From Microbacterium thalli (GTDB taxonomy: Bacteria; Actinomycetota; Actinomycetes; Actinomycetales; Microbacteriaceae), in the NCBI RefSeq assembly GCF_028737325.1, contig NZ_JAQZCH010000002.1:1116001-1180000 (forward strand): a DNA stretch of 64,000 nucleotides. The letters run 5' to 3'. This document shows positions 26,735 through 36,485 of the stretch, piece by piece; positions within the stretch are counted from its first letter, which is position 1, and each line of letters opens with the position of its first letter. The translations under genes and the position numbers were made by a program. The notes under the pieces are model-generated. The model searched no databases and had not been told where the DNA came from. It saw only the letters and a program-made list of their open reading frames with translations.

Positions 26735-27850
26735 TCACGGGGAGTTCGGCGACTCCACGGTGATGTCACCGGAGACGATGGACTCCTGCAGCGCGGTGAG
26801 CTCGTCGGCCAGGCCCTCGGGCAGCTGCGACTCGAAGTCGTGGAAGCTGGAGAGCTTCACGCCCTCGTTCTCGAGGGTTCCGACGTAGGGCTCGACCTCG
26901 AAGTCGCCACCGGCGGCCTCGATGGTGGCGTCGCGCACGGCGACGTCGATGGCCTTCATGATCGAGACGAGCACCAGGTCGGCGACGGTCTCGTCGGCGA
27001 CGGCCAGGTCGGTGTCGACACCGAGCATGAGGGTGTCGGTGCCACCGTCGGTGATGGCCGCGGCCGCGCTCTGGTAGACGGGGCCGCCGACGGGCAGGAT
27101 GACGTCCGCGCCCTGGTCGAGCAGGTTCTGCGCCGTCTGCTTCGCCGTGTCGTTGGCCGCGAAGCCACCGGTGAACAGGCCCTCTTCGGTGCCCATGTCC
27201 CAACCGAGGACCTCGACGGAGCCGCCCTTGTCCTCGTTGTACTTCTCGACGCCGAGCTGGAAGCCGTCCATGAACACGGCGACCGACGGGATCTGCATGC
27301 CGCCGAAGGTGCCGACCTTGTTCACACCGCTCTGCTCCGACCATGCGGCGGCGGCGTAGCCACCGAGGTATGCCGCCTCGGCCGTGTTGAACACGAGGGG
27401 CTTGATGTTCGGGGCATCGGTCTCGCCGTCGAAGTCGTTGTCGGCGAGGTCGTCGATGATCGCGTAGTCGATCTCGGGGTTCGCCAGTGCCGACGCGACC
27501 GTGGCGGCCGAGAGGTTGAAGCCGACCGACACGATGAACGTGCAACCCTCGGCGACGAGCTGCTCGAGGTTCGGCGCGTAGTCGTTGGGGGTGGTCGACT
27601 CGAGTTCGATGCCCTCGACGCCGAGCTCTTCCAGAGCGGCATCCATACCGGCCTTGGCCGACTGGTTGAACGACTTGTCGTTCCAGCCGCCCTCATCCGA
27701 GATCAGGCAGGGGGTGAAGCCGTCGACGGCTTCGCCGGCGGCGTCGCCGGTCGAACTCGCCTCGGGTGCGGATCCGCATCCGGCGAGAGCGACGAGAAGG
27801 CCCGCGGCGGCGGTGATGCCGACGAGCTTCTGAGGGGTCGAGAGAGTCAA
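26735..27850 (-). CDS. BMP-family nucleoside-binding lipoprotein
   Basis: This roughly 371-residue extracytoplasmic solute-binding protein has a lipoprotein signal peptide with lipobox LVALAGCGS. The mature part carries the BMP/PnrA fold: CLISDEGGWNDKSFNQSAKAG near the N-terminus and the ligand-site block VGFNLSAATV. GTFGGMQIPSV and DVILPVGGPVYQSAAAA are also clear. The SDEGGWNDKSFNQ segment is typical of purine nucleoside receptors. A GTG at 27862 opens the frame, but GGAGG (27860-27856) lies five bases before a TTG at 27850, making TTG the better start. It is the first gene of the nucleoside import and salvage unit. Confidence 0.92.
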   Translation of the reverse strand: MTLSTPQKLVGITAAAGLLVALAGCGSAPEASSTGDAAGEAVDGFTPCLISDEGGWNDKSFNQSAKAGMDAALEELGVEGIELESTTPNDYAPNLEQLVAEGCTFIVSVGFNLSAATVASALANPEIDYAIIDDLADNDFDGETDAPNIKPLVFNTAEAAYLGGYAAAAWSEQSGVNKVGTFGGMQIPSVAVFMDGFQLGVEKYNEDKGGSVEVLGWDMGTEEGLFTGGFAANDTAKQTAQNLLDQGADVILPVGGPVYQSAAAAITDGGTDTLMLGVDTDLAVADETVADLVLVSIMKAIDVAVRDATIEAAGGDFEVEPYVGTLENEGVKLSSFHDFESQLPEGLADELTALQESIVSGDITVESPNSP

Positions 27851-27904
27851 TGCAGCCTCCACATTGAAGGCGCCGCGGACTTCGCGGCGGCTGCAATGAA
27901 GTTA
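27851..27904 (-). promoter_or_regulatory. Promoter and leader of the nucleoside operon
   Basis: On the minus strand TAACTT (27904-27899) is a plausible -10 box, placing the start near 27892. The leader then contains a 7-bp hairpin (27871-27877 with 27883-27889, loop of five) before the GGAGG that serves the TTG start. The hairpin may stabilise the abundant binding-protein mRNA. Confidence 0.4.
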
Positions 27905-27977
27905 CCCAGTGTTTCGCCGAGGGCGTACCTCCGAGGGCCTCCGCCTTGCGAATGGTTACAAAGACGCAATGTGCGCG

Positions 27978-29093
27978 TCACAGAACGTCGCCGCGACCGG
28001 TCAGCTTGAGGGCGTCGACGACGTGCTTGACCCGCTGCGCGTTCTCGCTCGTGGTCACCAGGAGCGCATCGGGGGTGTCGACGACGACGATGTCCTTGAC
28101 CCCGATGAGGCTGATGACGCGCGAGGTGTGACTGACGACGATGCCGCTCGCGGCATCGGAGAGGATGCGTGCGTTCTCGCCCAGGATCGCGAGGTCGTTC
28201 TTGCGGCCGTTGGAGTTGAGCTTGGCGAGGCTGGCGAAGTCGCCGACGTCATCCCAGTCGAAGTGCCCCGGGACGACGGCGAGCTTGCCCTTCTCCGCGG
28301 CCGGCTCGGCGACGACGTAGTCGATCGCGATCTTCTTCAGCTTCGGCCAGATGCGGTCGACGACGGGGCCGCGGCGGTCCCGGTCGTCCCACGCTTCGGC
28401 GAGCTCGAGCAGGCCGGCGTGCAGCTCGGGGCTGTTGGCCTCGATCTCGGCCAGCAGGACGTCGGCGCGCGAGATGAACATGCCCGCGTTCCAGAGGTAC
28501 GACCGGTCGGAGACGTATGCGCGTGCGGTCTCGAGGTCGGGCTTCTCGACGAAGCGTTCCACGAGAGAGGCGTCACGGGCGCCCTCGACGATCAGCTCGC
28601 CGCCGCGCTTGATGTAGCCGAAGCCGACCGCGGGCTCGGAGGGGGTGATCCCGATCGTGCAGATGTAGCCCTCGCGCGCGACCTCGACCGCGTCGCGGAC
28701 CGCGAACTCGAACACCCGGCTGCCGCGGATGACGTGGTCGGCCGCGAACGAGCCGATGATGACGTCGGGATGCCGGCGGTGCAGGATCGCGGCGGCCAGA
28801 CCGATCGCGGCGGCGGAGTCGCGGGGCTCGGATTCGAGGAAGACGTTCTTGTCGGGGATGCCGGGCAGCTGCGCCTCGACGGCCGCGCGGTGCGCACGGC
28901 CGGTGACCACGGCGATGCGGTCGGGACCGGCCAGCGGGGCGAGACGGTCCCATGTGTCGCGCAGCAGCGAGTGACCCGACCCGGTGAGGTCGTGCAGGAA
29001 CTTCGGGGCGTCGGCGCGCGAAAGCGGCCACAGCCGACTGCCCACTCCACCGGCGGGGATGACGGCATAGAAGTCCTGAATCTCATCGACCAT
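27978..29093 (-). CDS. manC: Mannose-1-phosphate guanylyltransferase
   Basis: This 371-residue nucleotidyltransferase would make GDP-mannose from mannose-1-P and GTP. The N-terminus AVIPAGGVGSRLWPLSRADAPKFL is the pyrophosphorylase signature. Further blocks are GSFAADHVI, TIGITPSEPAVGFGYI, FVEKPDLETA and LWNAGMFISRADVLL. It lacks the C-terminal phosphomannose isomerase domain of bifunctional enzymes, as usual in actinobacteria. GDP-mannose feeds cell-wall glycans. TACTCT (29105-29100, minus strand) ends six bases before the ATG, so the mRNA is probably leaderless. Confidence 0.93.
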   Translation of the reverse strand: MVDEIQDFYAVIPAGGVGSRLWPLSRADAPKFLHDLTGSGHSLLRDTWDRLAPLAGPDRIAVVTGRAHRAAVEAQLPGIPDKNVFLESEPRDSAAAIGLAAAILHRRHPDVIIGSFAADHVIRGSRVFEFAVRDAVEVAREGYICTIGITPSEPAVGFGYIKRGGELIVEGARDASLVERFVEKPDLETARAYVSDRSYLWNAGMFISRADVLLAEIEANSPELHAGLLELAEAWDDRDRRGPVVDRIWPKLKKIAIDYVVAEPAAEKGKLAVVPGHFDWDDVGDFASLAKLNSNGRKNDLAILGENARILSDAASGIVVSHTSRVISLIGVKDIVVVDTPDALLVTTSENAQRVKHVVDALKLTGRGDVL

Positions 29094-29186
29094 GCTCCGA
29101 GAGTACCGGCGCGCGCGAGCGACCCCCGGCGCAAGAACCTCGTTTCTTTAGGGTGCCCTTCGTCGCCCCCCTCGATTTTCCCGGCC

Positions 29187-29285
29187 TAGAATCGAGGTGC
29201 GCCCATGTGACGCCGGGGGTTGCCACAACCCCACCGGGGCATCGATCGCCCCCAACGAACCGTGTTCGATCCAGGGAGGACGACC
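29187..29285 (+). promoter_or_regulatory. sdh promoter and structured leader
   Basis: TAGAAT (29187-29192) is a good -10 box, placing the start near 29199. The leader of about 87 bases contains the hairpin GGGGTTG (29216-29222) / CAACCCC (29226-29232) and ends with GGGAGGA before the GTG of sdhC. An ATG immediately followed by TGA occurs at 29205-29210, close to the predicted 5' end; its significance is doubtful. Confidence 0.5.
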
Positions 29286-29720
29286 GTGTCTGCACCAGCA
29301 CGCGTCACACCGTCGGTGGCTCAGACCACCTCCAAGACGCCGCGCGGCACGCTCTACCGCGGCAACGAGGGCATGTGGTCGTGGGTGCTTCACCGCATCA
29401 CCGGCGTCGCCATCTTCTTCTTCCTCTTGGTCCACGTGCTCGACACCGCGCTGATCCGTGTGTCGCCCGAGGCCTACGACGCCGTCATCGGCACCTACAA
29501 GAACCCGATCATGGGTCTCGGCGAGGTCGCGCTCGTCGCCGCCATCGTCTACCACGCGTTCAACGGCCTCCGCATCATCGCGGTCGACCTGTGGCCGTGG
29601 GCGACCCGTCACCAGCGTCAGCTGTGGTGGGGCGTGCTCGCGGTATGGGCCGTCACGGTCCTCGGCTTCGCTGCTCGCCACGTGCCGATCGTTCTCTCGG
29701 AGATTGGAGGGGGTCACTGA
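29286..29720 (+). CDS. sdhC: Succinate dehydrogenase cytochrome b556 subunit
   Basis: This 144-residue membrane anchor has three hydrophobic segments. It carries the family motif LYRGNEGMWSWVLHRITGVAIFFFLLVHVLD, in which the WSWVLHRITG stretch contributes to quinone binding, and a heme-ligand candidate His in IVYHAFNGLRII. The GTG at 29286 is preceded by GGGAGG with six-base spacing. The stop overlaps the sdhD start (ATGA). It anchors SdhAB to the membrane and passes electrons to menaquinone. Confidence 0.93.
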   Translation: MSAPARVTPSVAQTTSKTPRGTLYRGNEGMWSWVLHRITGVAIFFFLLVHVLDTALIRVSPEAYDAVIGTYKNPIMGLGEVALVAAIVYHAFNGLRIIAVDLWPWATRHQRQLWWGVLAVWAVTVLGFAARHVPIVLSEIGGGH

Positions 29721-30163
29721 TGACCGCCGACACCCTGGCCGCACCGCGCAGCCCGCAGGTCCGCAAGAAGGGCACCAACCTCGAGAAGTGGGGCTGGGTC
29801 TACATGCGCGCCTCCGGCGTGCTGCTGGTCGTCCTGATCTTCGGACACCTGTTCGTCAACCTGATGCTCGGCGAGGGCATCAAGGGCATCGACTTCGCGT
29901 TCGTCGCCGGCAAGTTCGCCAGCCCCTTCTGGCAGTGGTGGGATGTGCTGATGCTGTGGCTCGCCCTCATCCACGGCGCCAACGGCATGCGGACGATCGT
30001 CAACGACTACGTCACGGGCGCGACCGCCCGCAAGGTCCTCGTCTGGGCCATCGGGCTCTCCGCCGCGCTGCTGATCCTGCTGGGCACGCTCGTCGTGTTC
30101 ACCTTCGACCCCTGCCTGGGCGTCACCGCGGACAGCATGCTCTGGGAGATGTGCCAGGGCTGA
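29720..30163 (+). CDS. sdhD: Succinate dehydrogenase membrane anchor subunit
   Basis: This 147-residue second membrane anchor of complex II has three transmembrane segments. It contains [23 protein letters not shown], with the heme-ligand candidate His, and [14 protein letters not shown] between segments two and three. ATG 29720 overlaps the sdhC stop. GGAGGGGG upstream provides a ribosome binding site. The gap to sdhA is 46 bases, with GAAAGG before the GTG. Confidence 0.92.
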   Translation: MTADTLAAPRSPQVRKKGTNLEKWGWVYMRASGVLLVVLIFGHLFVNLMLGEGIKGIDFAFVAGKFASPFWQWWDVLMLWLALIHGANGMRTIVNDYVTGATARKVLVWAIGLSAALLILLGTLVVFTFDPCLGVTADSMLWEMCQG

Positions 30164-30209
30164 GCCCGCGCACCGACGACGTGAATCACAGCAACGAAAG
30201 GCTCGCCGA

Positions 30210-32036
30210 GTGAGCACCGAGACCCCTGAGGTCGTCGTCAAGGACGGCATCCACTACCACCAGTTCGACATCGTGATCGTCGGCGCCGGCGGCGCCGGCA
30301 TGCGTGCCGCGATCGAGGCCGGTCCGGGCGCCCGCACCGCGGTGATCTCGAAGCTGTACCCGACGCGATCGCACACCGGTGCGGCGCAGGGCGGCATGGC
30401 GGCGGCGCTGGCCAACGTCGAAGAGGACTCGTGGGAGTGGCACACCTTCGACACCGTCAAGGGCGGCGACTACCTCGTCGACCAGGACGCTGCGGAGATC
30501 CTCGCGAAAGAGGCGATCGACGCGGTCATCGACCTCGAGAACATGGGCCTGCCGTTCAACCGCACGCCCGAGGGCAAGATCGACCAGCGTCGCTTCGGCG
30601 GACACACCGCCGACCACGGCAAGTCCCCCGTCCGCCGCGCCTGCTACGCGGCCGACCGCACGGGCCACATGATCCTGCAGACGCTCTTCCAGAACTGCGT
30701 CAAGCTCGGGATCAACTTCTTCAACGAGTACTACGTGCTCGACCTGATCACCGTGACCGCCCCTGACGGCAGCACGCAGACGGCCGGTGTGGTCGCATAC
30801 GACCTCGCCACCGGCGACCTGCACGTGTTCCACTCGAAGGCCGTCATCTTCGCCACAGGCGGGTTCGGCAAGATCTACAAGACGACCTCGAACGCCCACA
30901 CCCTCACGGGCGACGGCGTCGGCATCGTCTGGCGCAAGGGCCTCCCGCTCGAGGACATGGAGTTCTTCCAGTTCCACCCGACCGGCCTCGCCGGACTCGG
31001 CATCCTCCTCACCGAGGGCGCGCGCGGCGAGGGCGCGATCCTGCGCAACGCCTCGGGAGAGCGCTTCATGGAGCGCTACGCCCCGACCATCAAGGACCTC
31101 GCGCCGCGCGACATCGTCTCGCGCTGCATGCAGCAGGAGGTCGCCGAGGGGCGCGGCGCCGGCCCGCACCGCGATTACGTGCTGCTGGACTGCACCCACC
31201 TGGGTGCCGAGGTGCTCGAGACGAAGCTCCCCGACATCACCGAGTTCGCCCGCACCTACCTCGGCGTCGACCCCGTCGTCGAGCCGGTGCCGGTGATGCC
31301 CACGGCGCACTACGCCATGGGCGGCATCCCGACCAACGTCAAGGCCGAGGTCCTCTCCGACAACACCACGGTCGTTCCCGGCCTGTACGCCGCCGGCGAA
31401 TGCGCCTGCGTGTCGGTGCACGGCTCGAACCGCCTCGGCACCAACTCGCTGCTCGACATCAACGTCTTCGGCAAGCGCGCCGGCCGCAACGCGGTCGAGT
31501 ACGTCAAGACGGCCGACTTCGTGCCGCTTCCCGAGAACCCCGCGGCGGGCGTGCGCGACCTCATCGAGGGCGTGCGCAACAACGCGGGCACCGAGCGCAT
31601 CGCCGTGCTGCGTAAGACGCTGCAGGACGAGATGGACAAGGGCGCGCAGGTCTTCCGCACCGAGGAGTCGCTGCTGCACGTCATGGACGTCATCGCCGAC
31701 CTGCGCGAGCGGTTCAAGAACATCCACGTCGACGACAAGGGCAAGCGGTTCAACACCGACCTGCTCGAGGCCGTCGAGCTGGGCTTCCTGCTCGACATCG
31801 CCGAGGTCGTCGTCGTCGCCGCGCGCAACCGCAAGGAGAGCCGCGGCGGTCACATGCGCGACGACTTCCCCTCGCGCGACGACGAGAACTACATGCAGCA
31901 CACGATGGCCTACCTCTCGGGCGACCCGCACTCGTCGCACGCCGAGGACCACATCCGTCTGGATTGGAAGCCCGTCGTCTTCACCAAGAACGAGGCGGGC
32001 GAGTTGCGCTACCCGCCGCTGGAAAGGAAGTACTGA
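30210..32036 (+). CDS. sdhA: Succinate dehydrogenase flavoprotein subunit
   Basis: This 608-residue flavoprotein oxidises succinate to fumarate using covalently bound FAD. Motifs visible are the FAD site [18 protein letters not shown], the flavinylated His in [15 protein letters not shown], and [26 protein letters not shown]. The substrate-site block [12 protein letters not shown], then [32 protein letters not shown] and LGTNSLLD also match. The start is GTG 30210. The stop overlaps the sdhB start by one base of an ATGA. Confidence 0.97.
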   Translation: MSTETPEVVVKDGIHYHQFDIVIVGAGGAGMRAAIEAGPGARTAVISKLYPTRSHTGAAQGGMAAALANVEEDSWEWHTFDTVKGGDYLVDQDAAEILAKEAIDAVIDLENMGLPFNRTPEGKIDQRRFGGHTADHGKSPVRRACYAADRTGHMILQTLFQNCVKLGINFFNEYYVLDLITVTAPDGSTQTAGVVAYDLATGDLHVFHSKAVIFATGGFGKIYKTTSNAHTLTGDGVGIVWRKGLPLEDMEFFQFHPTGLAGLGILLTEGARGEGAILRNASGERFMERYAPTIKDLAPRDIVSRCMQQEVAEGRGAGPHRDYVLLDCTHLGAEVLETKLPDITEFARTYLGVDPVVEPVPVMPTAHYAMGGIPTNVKAEVLSDNTTVVPGLYAAGECACVSVHGSNRLGTNSLLDINVFGKRAGRNAVEYVKTADFVPLPENPAAGVRDLIEGVRNNAGTERIAVLRKTLQDEMDKGAQVFRTEESLLHVMDVIADLRERFKNIHVDDKGKRFNTDLLEAVELGFLLDIAEVVVVAARNRKESRGGHMRDDFPSRDDENYMQHTMAYLSGDPHSSHAEDHIRLDWKPVVFTKNEAGELRYPPLERKY

Positions 32037-32794
32037 TGACCCTCGTCGCCTCCGAGACGGAAGTCACGAACGACACCGGCATCCAGTCGTTCCTCGTCAC
32101 CTTCATCATCCGTCGCTTCGACCCCGAGGTCGATAGCGAGCCGCGCTGGGTCGACTACGACGTCGAGCTGTACTCGACCGACCGCGTGCTCGACGCGCTC
32201 CACAAGATCAAGTGGGAGGTCGACGGCTCGCTGACCTTCCGCCGCTCGTGCGCGCACGGCATCTGCGGCTCGGACGCGATGCGCATCAACGGCCGCAACC
32301 GGCTCGCGTGCAAGACCCTGATCAAGGATCTCGACATCTCGCAGCCGATCTACGTCGAGGCGATCAAGGGCCTGCCGCTCGAGAAGGACCTCGTCGTCGA
32401 CATGGAGCCGTTCTTCGCCTCCTACCGCGACGTCCAGCCCTTCCTCATCGCGAACTCCAAGCCCGAGGCGGGCAAGGAGCGCATCCAGACGATCGCCGAC
32501 CGCGAGATCTTCGACGACACGACCAAGTGCATCCTGTGCGCTGCGTGCACGTCGTCGTGCCCCGTGTTCTGGACCGACGGGCAGTACTTCGGACCCGCCG
32601 CGATCGTCAACGCGCACCGTTTCATCTTCGACTCGCGCGACGATGCGGGCGATGTGCGTCTCGACATCCTGAACGACAAGGAAGGCGTCTGGCGCTGCCG
32701 CACGACCTTCAACTGCACCGAGGCATGCCCCCGCGGCATCGAGGTGACCAAGGCCATCGCCGAGGTCAAGCAGGCGGTTCTGCGCGGCCGGTGA
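32036..32794 (+). CDS. sdhB: Succinate dehydrogenase iron-sulfur subunit
   Basis: This 252-residue protein carries electrons from SdhA to the membrane anchor. The plant-type ferredoxin domain has RRSCAHGICGSDAMRING...LAC for the 2Fe-2S cluster. The C-terminal domain has CILCAACTSSCPVF for the 4Fe-4S cluster and FNCTEACPRGIEVTKAI for the 3Fe-4S cluster. It is the last gene of sdhCDAB. No clear terminator follows before the YihY gene. Confidence 0.97.
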   Translation: MTLVASETEVTNDTGIQSFLVTFIIRRFDPEVDSEPRWVDYDVELYSTDRVLDALHKIKWEVDGSLTFRRSCAHGICGSDAMRINGRNRLACKTLIKDLDISQPIYVEAIKGLPLEKDLVVDMEPFFASYRDVQPFLIANSKPEAGKERIQTIADREIFDDTTKCILCAACTSSCPVFWTDGQYFGPAAIVNAHRFIFDSRDDAGDVRLDILNDKEGVWRCRTTFNCTEACPRGIEVTKAIAEVKQAVLRGR

Positions 32795-32840
32795 CGGGCC
32801 CGGCCCATCGAGGCCACCCGTCGCCGCGCCTCGCGGCCGG

Positions 32841-32846
32841 TACATT
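32841..32846 (+). promoter_or_regulatory. -10 box for the YihY gene
   Basis: TACATT ends six bases before the GTG at 32853, matching the leaderless pattern seen throughout the window. Confidence 0.45.
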
Positions 32847-32852
32847 CGAGGT

Positions 32853-34016
32853 GTGACCACCGATCCACCGAGCGCAGAAGCGCTGCGTGACCGGTGGGAC
32901 TCCTCGCGGCTGCGCGAGCGCCTCGACCAGCCGATCGAGCGTGCGACGACGATCACCCGTCGCACGCTCGGCTGGTTCCCGATCCGTGTCTGGCGGCATT
33001 TCCTGCGCCACAACGGGTTCCTGCTCGCCGCGAGCATCAGCTATCAGTCGCTGTTCGCGCTCTTCGCGACGCTGTACTCCGCCTTCGCGGTCGTGGGCCT
33101 CTGGCTCGGCGGCTCGTCGATGGCCATCGATGCACTCATCCGCGTCGTCAACTCCTACATCCCCGAGCTGATCTCGACCGGCGGTCCCGTCTCGCCCGAC
33201 GACGTCGCCGCGATCGCGCGCGACAGCGGCAATGTGCTCGCCGTCACCGGTGCGGTGGCGCTCGCGGTCGCGATCTGGACCACGATCGGGTTCGTCACGT
33301 TCACCCGCCGGGCGGTGCGCGACATCTTCGGGCTGCCGTTCGACACGCGCAACTACGTCCTGCTGAAGCTGGGAGACTTCGGCGCCGCGATCCTCTTCGG
33401 TCTCGCGCTCGTCCTGGGCGCTGCGCTGGGTCTGGTCGCCGGTGGTGTCGTCCGCGAGCTCTTCGACTTCTTCGACGTGCCGTACGAGTCGACCACGATC
33501 GACGTCCTGAGCCGACTGGCGTCGGTGCTGGTCGCGATCGTCCTCAACGCCGCGGCTCTCACCGGGCTCATCCGGTTCCTCACCGGGACGTCGCTGCCGT
33601 GGCGCACGATCATGCCGGGATCCCTCTTCGGCGGCGTGGCGCTGAGCCTCCTGCAGCTCGGTGCCGGCTTTCTCGCCGTCTACTCCCCCACCAATCCGCT
33701 GCTGGCGACGTTCTCGGTGCTGATCGGTTTCCTCCTGTGGCTGCGGCTGGCGGGCATCGTCATGCTCGTCGCGGCGTCGTGGGTGGCCGTGTCGGCGGCC
33801 GACGACGGCATCCCGCTCGTCATCAAGACGGACGCGGAACGGCGGGCCGATGAACGCCGCGCGCTGCGACTGATCGCCGAGGCACAGGTGCGCGACGCCG
33901 AGCGCGCACTCGCGGACGCCCGGTGGTGGCGACGCGCGTCGGCCCGCCGTGCCGTCCGCCAGGCTCGCGCCCTGCTCGCGCGGCTCGACGAGCACGAAGC
34001 GGGCACGCCCGGCTGA
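32853..34016 (+). CDS. YihY/BrkB-family inner membrane protein
   Basis: This 387-residue polytopic protein has about six membrane segments between residues 45 and 315 and charged cytoplasmic ends. The family signature is visible in FLRHNGFLLAASISYQSLFALFATLYSAF and in SLPWRTIMPGSLFGGVALSLLQLGAGFLAVY. Members were once called ribonuclease BN in error, and their function is unknown. The C-terminal 70 residues are rich in Ala, Arg and Glu and probably helical. GTG 32853 follows the -10 box TACATT. Confidence 0.87.
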   Translation: MTTDPPSAEALRDRWDSSRLRERLDQPIERATTITRRTLGWFPIRVWRHFLRHNGFLLAASISYQSLFALFATLYSAFAVVGLWLGGSSMAIDALIRVVNSYIPELISTGGPVSPDDVAAIARDSGNVLAVTGAVALAVAIWTTIGFVTFTRRAVRDIFGLPFDTRNYVLLKLGDFGAAILFGLALVLGAALGLVAGGVVRELFDFFDVPYESTTIDVLSRLASVLVAIVLNAAALTGLIRFLTGTSLPWRTIMPGSLFGGVALSLLQLGAGFLAVYSPTNPLLATFSVLIGFLLWLRLAGIVMLVAASWVAVSAADDGIPLVIKTDAERRADERRALRLIAEAQVRDAERALADARWWRRASARRAVRQARALLARLDEHEAGTPG

Positions 34017-34062
34017 GGCGCCGGAATCGGCGGTGTCGCCGGCCCCGGATACGCTGACACGC

Positions 34063-34902
34063 GTGTCTCGCCAGCTCCGCATCGCCTCCGTCAACGTCAA
34101 CGGCATCCGCGCCGCCGCCCGCAAAGGCATGCACGAGTGGCTCGAGACGGCCGACGTCGACATCCTGACGCTGCAGGAGGTCCGGGCGCAGGCCTCCGAC
34201 CTCGCCGCGGCGCTGCCCGGCTGGCACTTCGTCGCCGATGAGGCCCTCGCCAAGGGCCGCGCGGGTGTCGCGATCGCCGCCCGCGAACCTCTCGACGTCT
34301 GGCGCATCGAGCTCGGCGACGACGACCTCGACTCCAAGGGACGCTGGGTCGAGGCCGACATCGAGGTCGCGGGCGAGCACCTCACCGTGGTGAGCGCTTA
34401 CGTGTTCACAGGCGAGGCCGACACCGACAAGCAGGTGGCGAAGTACGCGTTCCTCGACGCGATGGAGAGCCGGATGCCGCACCTCGGCCCGCTCGCCGTC
34501 ATCACGGGCGACCTGAACGTCGGGCATCGCGAGTTCGACATCCGCAACTGGCGCGGCAACCGCAAGAAGGCCGGGTTCCTGCCGCGCGAGCGCGCGTACT
34601 TCGACCGGTTCACAGGACCGGCGGGCGAGCCGGTCGCGACGGTCGACGGCGAGACCGGGACGGGCCTGGGCTGGATCGACGTCGGCCGTCGGTTCGCCGG
34701 CGAAGTCGACGGTCCGTATACGTGGTGGTCGAACCGCGGCAAGGCGTTCGACACCGACACCGGCTGGCGGATCGACTACCACCTCGCGACTCCCGCCCTG
34801 GCTGAGCGCGTGGCCGACTACCGCGTCGTGCGCGCACCCTCGTGGGACACGCGATGGAGCGATCACGCTCCCGTCGTCGCGGACTACGTCTTCCCGGGCT
34901 GA
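34063..34902 (+). CDS. xthA: Exodeoxyribonuclease III / AP endonuclease
   Basis: This 279-residue Mg-dependent endonuclease/exonuclease/phosphatase-family enzyme cuts at abasic sites. It has RIASVNVNGIRAAARKG, the metal-binding Glu in ILTLQEVRAQ, and GRAGVAIAAREP. ITGDLNVGHREFDIRNWRGNR and the terminal WRIDYHLATPALAERV and RWSDHAPVVADY follow. GTG 34063 lies seven bases after TACGCT (34050-34055). Together with the Fpg-like enzyme at 37.5 kb it covers base excision repair steps. Confidence 0.94.
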   Translation: MSRQLRIASVNVNGIRAAARKGMHEWLETADVDILTLQEVRAQASDLAAALPGWHFVADEALAKGRAGVAIAAREPLDVWRIELGDDDLDSKGRWVEADIEVAGEHLTVVSAYVFTGEADTDKQVAKYAFLDAMESRMPHLGPLAVITGDLNVGHREFDIRNWRGNRKKAGFLPRERAYFDRFTGPAGEPVATVDGETGTGLGWIDVGRRFAGEVDGPYTWWSNRGKAFDTDTGWRIDYHLATPALAERVADYRVVRAPSWDTRWSDHAPVVADYVFPG

Positions 34903-34975
34903 CGGCCCGCACCGGCCGAGCGCGCCGGCTCCCGGCCCGCCCCGCAGCCGCCCGGCCCGCCCGTAGACTCGTGTG

Positions 34976-35980
34976 GTGACCAAGCCCCGCCTGTACTCCG
35001 GAATGCAGCCGTCCGCCGATTCGCTCCAGATCGGCAACTACATCGGGGCTCTCATGCAGTGGCGCGACCTGCAGCAGACCTACGACGCGTTCTTCTCGGT
35101 CGTCGACCTGCACGCCCTCACCCAGCCGAACGACCCCGCCGAGCTCCGCGCGAAGACCCGTCGTACGGCGGCGCAGTACATCGCCGCGGGCATCGAGCCG
35201 TCGCGGTCGACGCTGTACGTGCAGTCGCACGTGCGCGCGCACGCCGAGCTGGCCTGGATCCTGTCGACGCTCACCGGATTCGGCGAGGCCGGCCGCATGA
35301 CCCAGTTCAAGGACAAGTCGCAGCGCTACGGCGCCGAGGCGACATCGGTGGGCCTGTTCACCTACCCGGTGCTGATGGCCGCCGACATCCTGCTCTACCA
35401 GACCGATATCGTCCCGGTCGGCGACGACCAGAAGCAGCACGTCGAGCTGACCCGCACGCTCGCCGAGCGATTCAACGCCCGCTACGGCGAGACCTTCCAC
35501 GTGCCGATGCCGGTCATCCAGCAGGACACCGCCCGCATCTACGACCTGCAGAACCCGACGTCGAAGATGTCGAAGTCCGCCGAGTCGGATGCCGGCGTGC
35601 TGTGGCTGCTCGATGACCCGAAGGTGTCGGCGAAGAAGATCATGCGCGCCGTGACCGACTCCGAGGGCTCGGTGCGCTACGACCGTGAGAACAAGCCGGG
35701 AGTCTCGAACCTCCTCGTCATCTACGCCGCCCTGACCGGCCGGCAGATCCCCGCCATCGAGGACGAGTACGCCGGCCGCGGGTACGGCGACTTCAAGAAG
35801 GGCCTCGCCGAGGTCGTCGTCGCCGAGTTCGGCCCCGTACGCGAACGCGCGCTCGAGCTGCTCGACGACCCCGCCGAGCTCGACCGCGTCCTCGCGACCA
35901 ACGCCGCCCGTGCCGACGCGGTGGCCGACCGCACCCTCGCCGACGTCTACGACAAGATGGGACTCCTGCGCCGTGTCTGA
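34976..35980 (+). CDS. trpS: Tryptophan-tRNA ligase
   Basis: This 334-residue class Ic aminoacyl-tRNA synthetase has RLYSGMQPSADSLQIGNYIGALMQW (the HIGH-equivalent region), VGDDQKQHVELTRTLAERFN and the KMSKS loop SKMSKSAESDAG. Two GTG codons are adjacent (34973 and 34976). The second lies six bases after TAGACT (34964-34969) and fits the leaderless spacing, so I choose it. No T-box or leader peptide precedes it. The stop overlaps the next gene. Confidence 0.95.
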   Translation: MTKPRLYSGMQPSADSLQIGNYIGALMQWRDLQQTYDAFFSVVDLHALTQPNDPAELRAKTRRTAAQYIAAGIEPSRSTLYVQSHVRAHAELAWILSTLTGFGEAGRMTQFKDKSQRYGAEATSVGLFTYPVLMAADILLYQTDIVPVGDDQKQHVELTRTLAERFNARYGETFHVPMPVIQQDTARIYDLQNPTSKMSKSAESDAGVLWLLDDPKVSAKKIMRAVTDSEGSVRYDRENKPGVSNLLVIYAALTGRQIPAIEDEYAGRGYGDFKKGLAEVVVAEFGPVRERALELLDDPAELDRVLATNAARADAVADRTLADVYDKMGLLRRV

Positions 35981-36485
35981 GCCCGAGGCATCCGCGTCCG
36001 CCGCATCCGAGTCCGGGACGTTCGAGCCTGTCGAACCCCAGGTCGTCGCGCCTCCGGCCGAGCCCGCGCCGGAGCTTGTCGCCGAGCTCGACGCGGCCGC
36101 CGCGGCGTCGAAGAGCGCGCCGTCCGACGCCGCGGTGCAGGAGCGTCTCTGGCGCGCGGCCTTCGCGCTGGATCGGTGGTTGTTCCTCGCGCGCGGTTCC
36201 GACGACGAGCCCACGCCGTTCGCGCTGCGCACCGACGAGGGCGCCGTCATCTTCGCGTTCTCGACCGCCGACCGCGCTCACGCCGCCGCGCTCGAGTTCG
36301 GCCTGCCCGAGGACGAGGCCGCGCGGATGCTCGCCGTCCCGCTGCCGGGCGCCGCCGCGTGGGTCGCCTCGTATGCCGAGTCCGGCGTCGAGGCGATGGT
36401 CTTCGACGCGCCCAGCAACGGTGCCATGGCTCCGCTGGCGAACCTCGCGGCGATGGCCGTCTACATCTCGCAGAACCCCGCCTGA
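35973..36485 (+). CDS. Uncharacterised protein, Ala/Glu-rich N-terminus
   Basis: This 170-residue protein is translated from a GTG inside the end of trpS, so it is probably coupled to it. The first 50 residues are rich in Ala, Ser, Pro and Glu and look disordered. Residues 55-170 look folded: RLWRAAFALDRWLFLARGSDDEPTPF, then AVIFAFSTADRAHAAALEFGL, then AMVFDAPSNGAMAPLANLAAMAVYI. The folded part recalls SseB-like domains, without certainty. The linker sequence TTCGAGCCTGTCGAA (36021-36035) is a short palindrome of the kind dispersed in related genomes. No function is assigned. Confidence 0.65.
   Translation: MSEPEASASAASESGTFEPVEPQVVAPPAEPAPELVAELDAAAAASKSAPSDAAVQERLWRAAFALDRWLFLARGSDDEPTPFALRTDEGAVIFAFSTADRAHAAALEFGLPEDEAARMLAVPLPGAAAWVASYAESGVEAMVFDAPSNGAMAPLANLAAMAVYISQNPA

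Noticed and set aside
29205..29210. Start-stop pair ATGTGA in the sdh leader
   Set aside because: Such a minimal ORF can affect translation, but a six-base word is expected often by chance and nothing else supports it.
29197..29454. 85-codon frame starting near the sdh transcript start
   Set aside because: Its translation overlaps sdhC in another frame and has no family resemblance. The start lies at or before the predicted transcript 5' end.
34903..34975. T-box or Trp leader before trpS
   Set aside because: There is no specifier, no conserved T-box sequence and no Trp codons. The gene has a leaderless-type promoter with no room for a leader.
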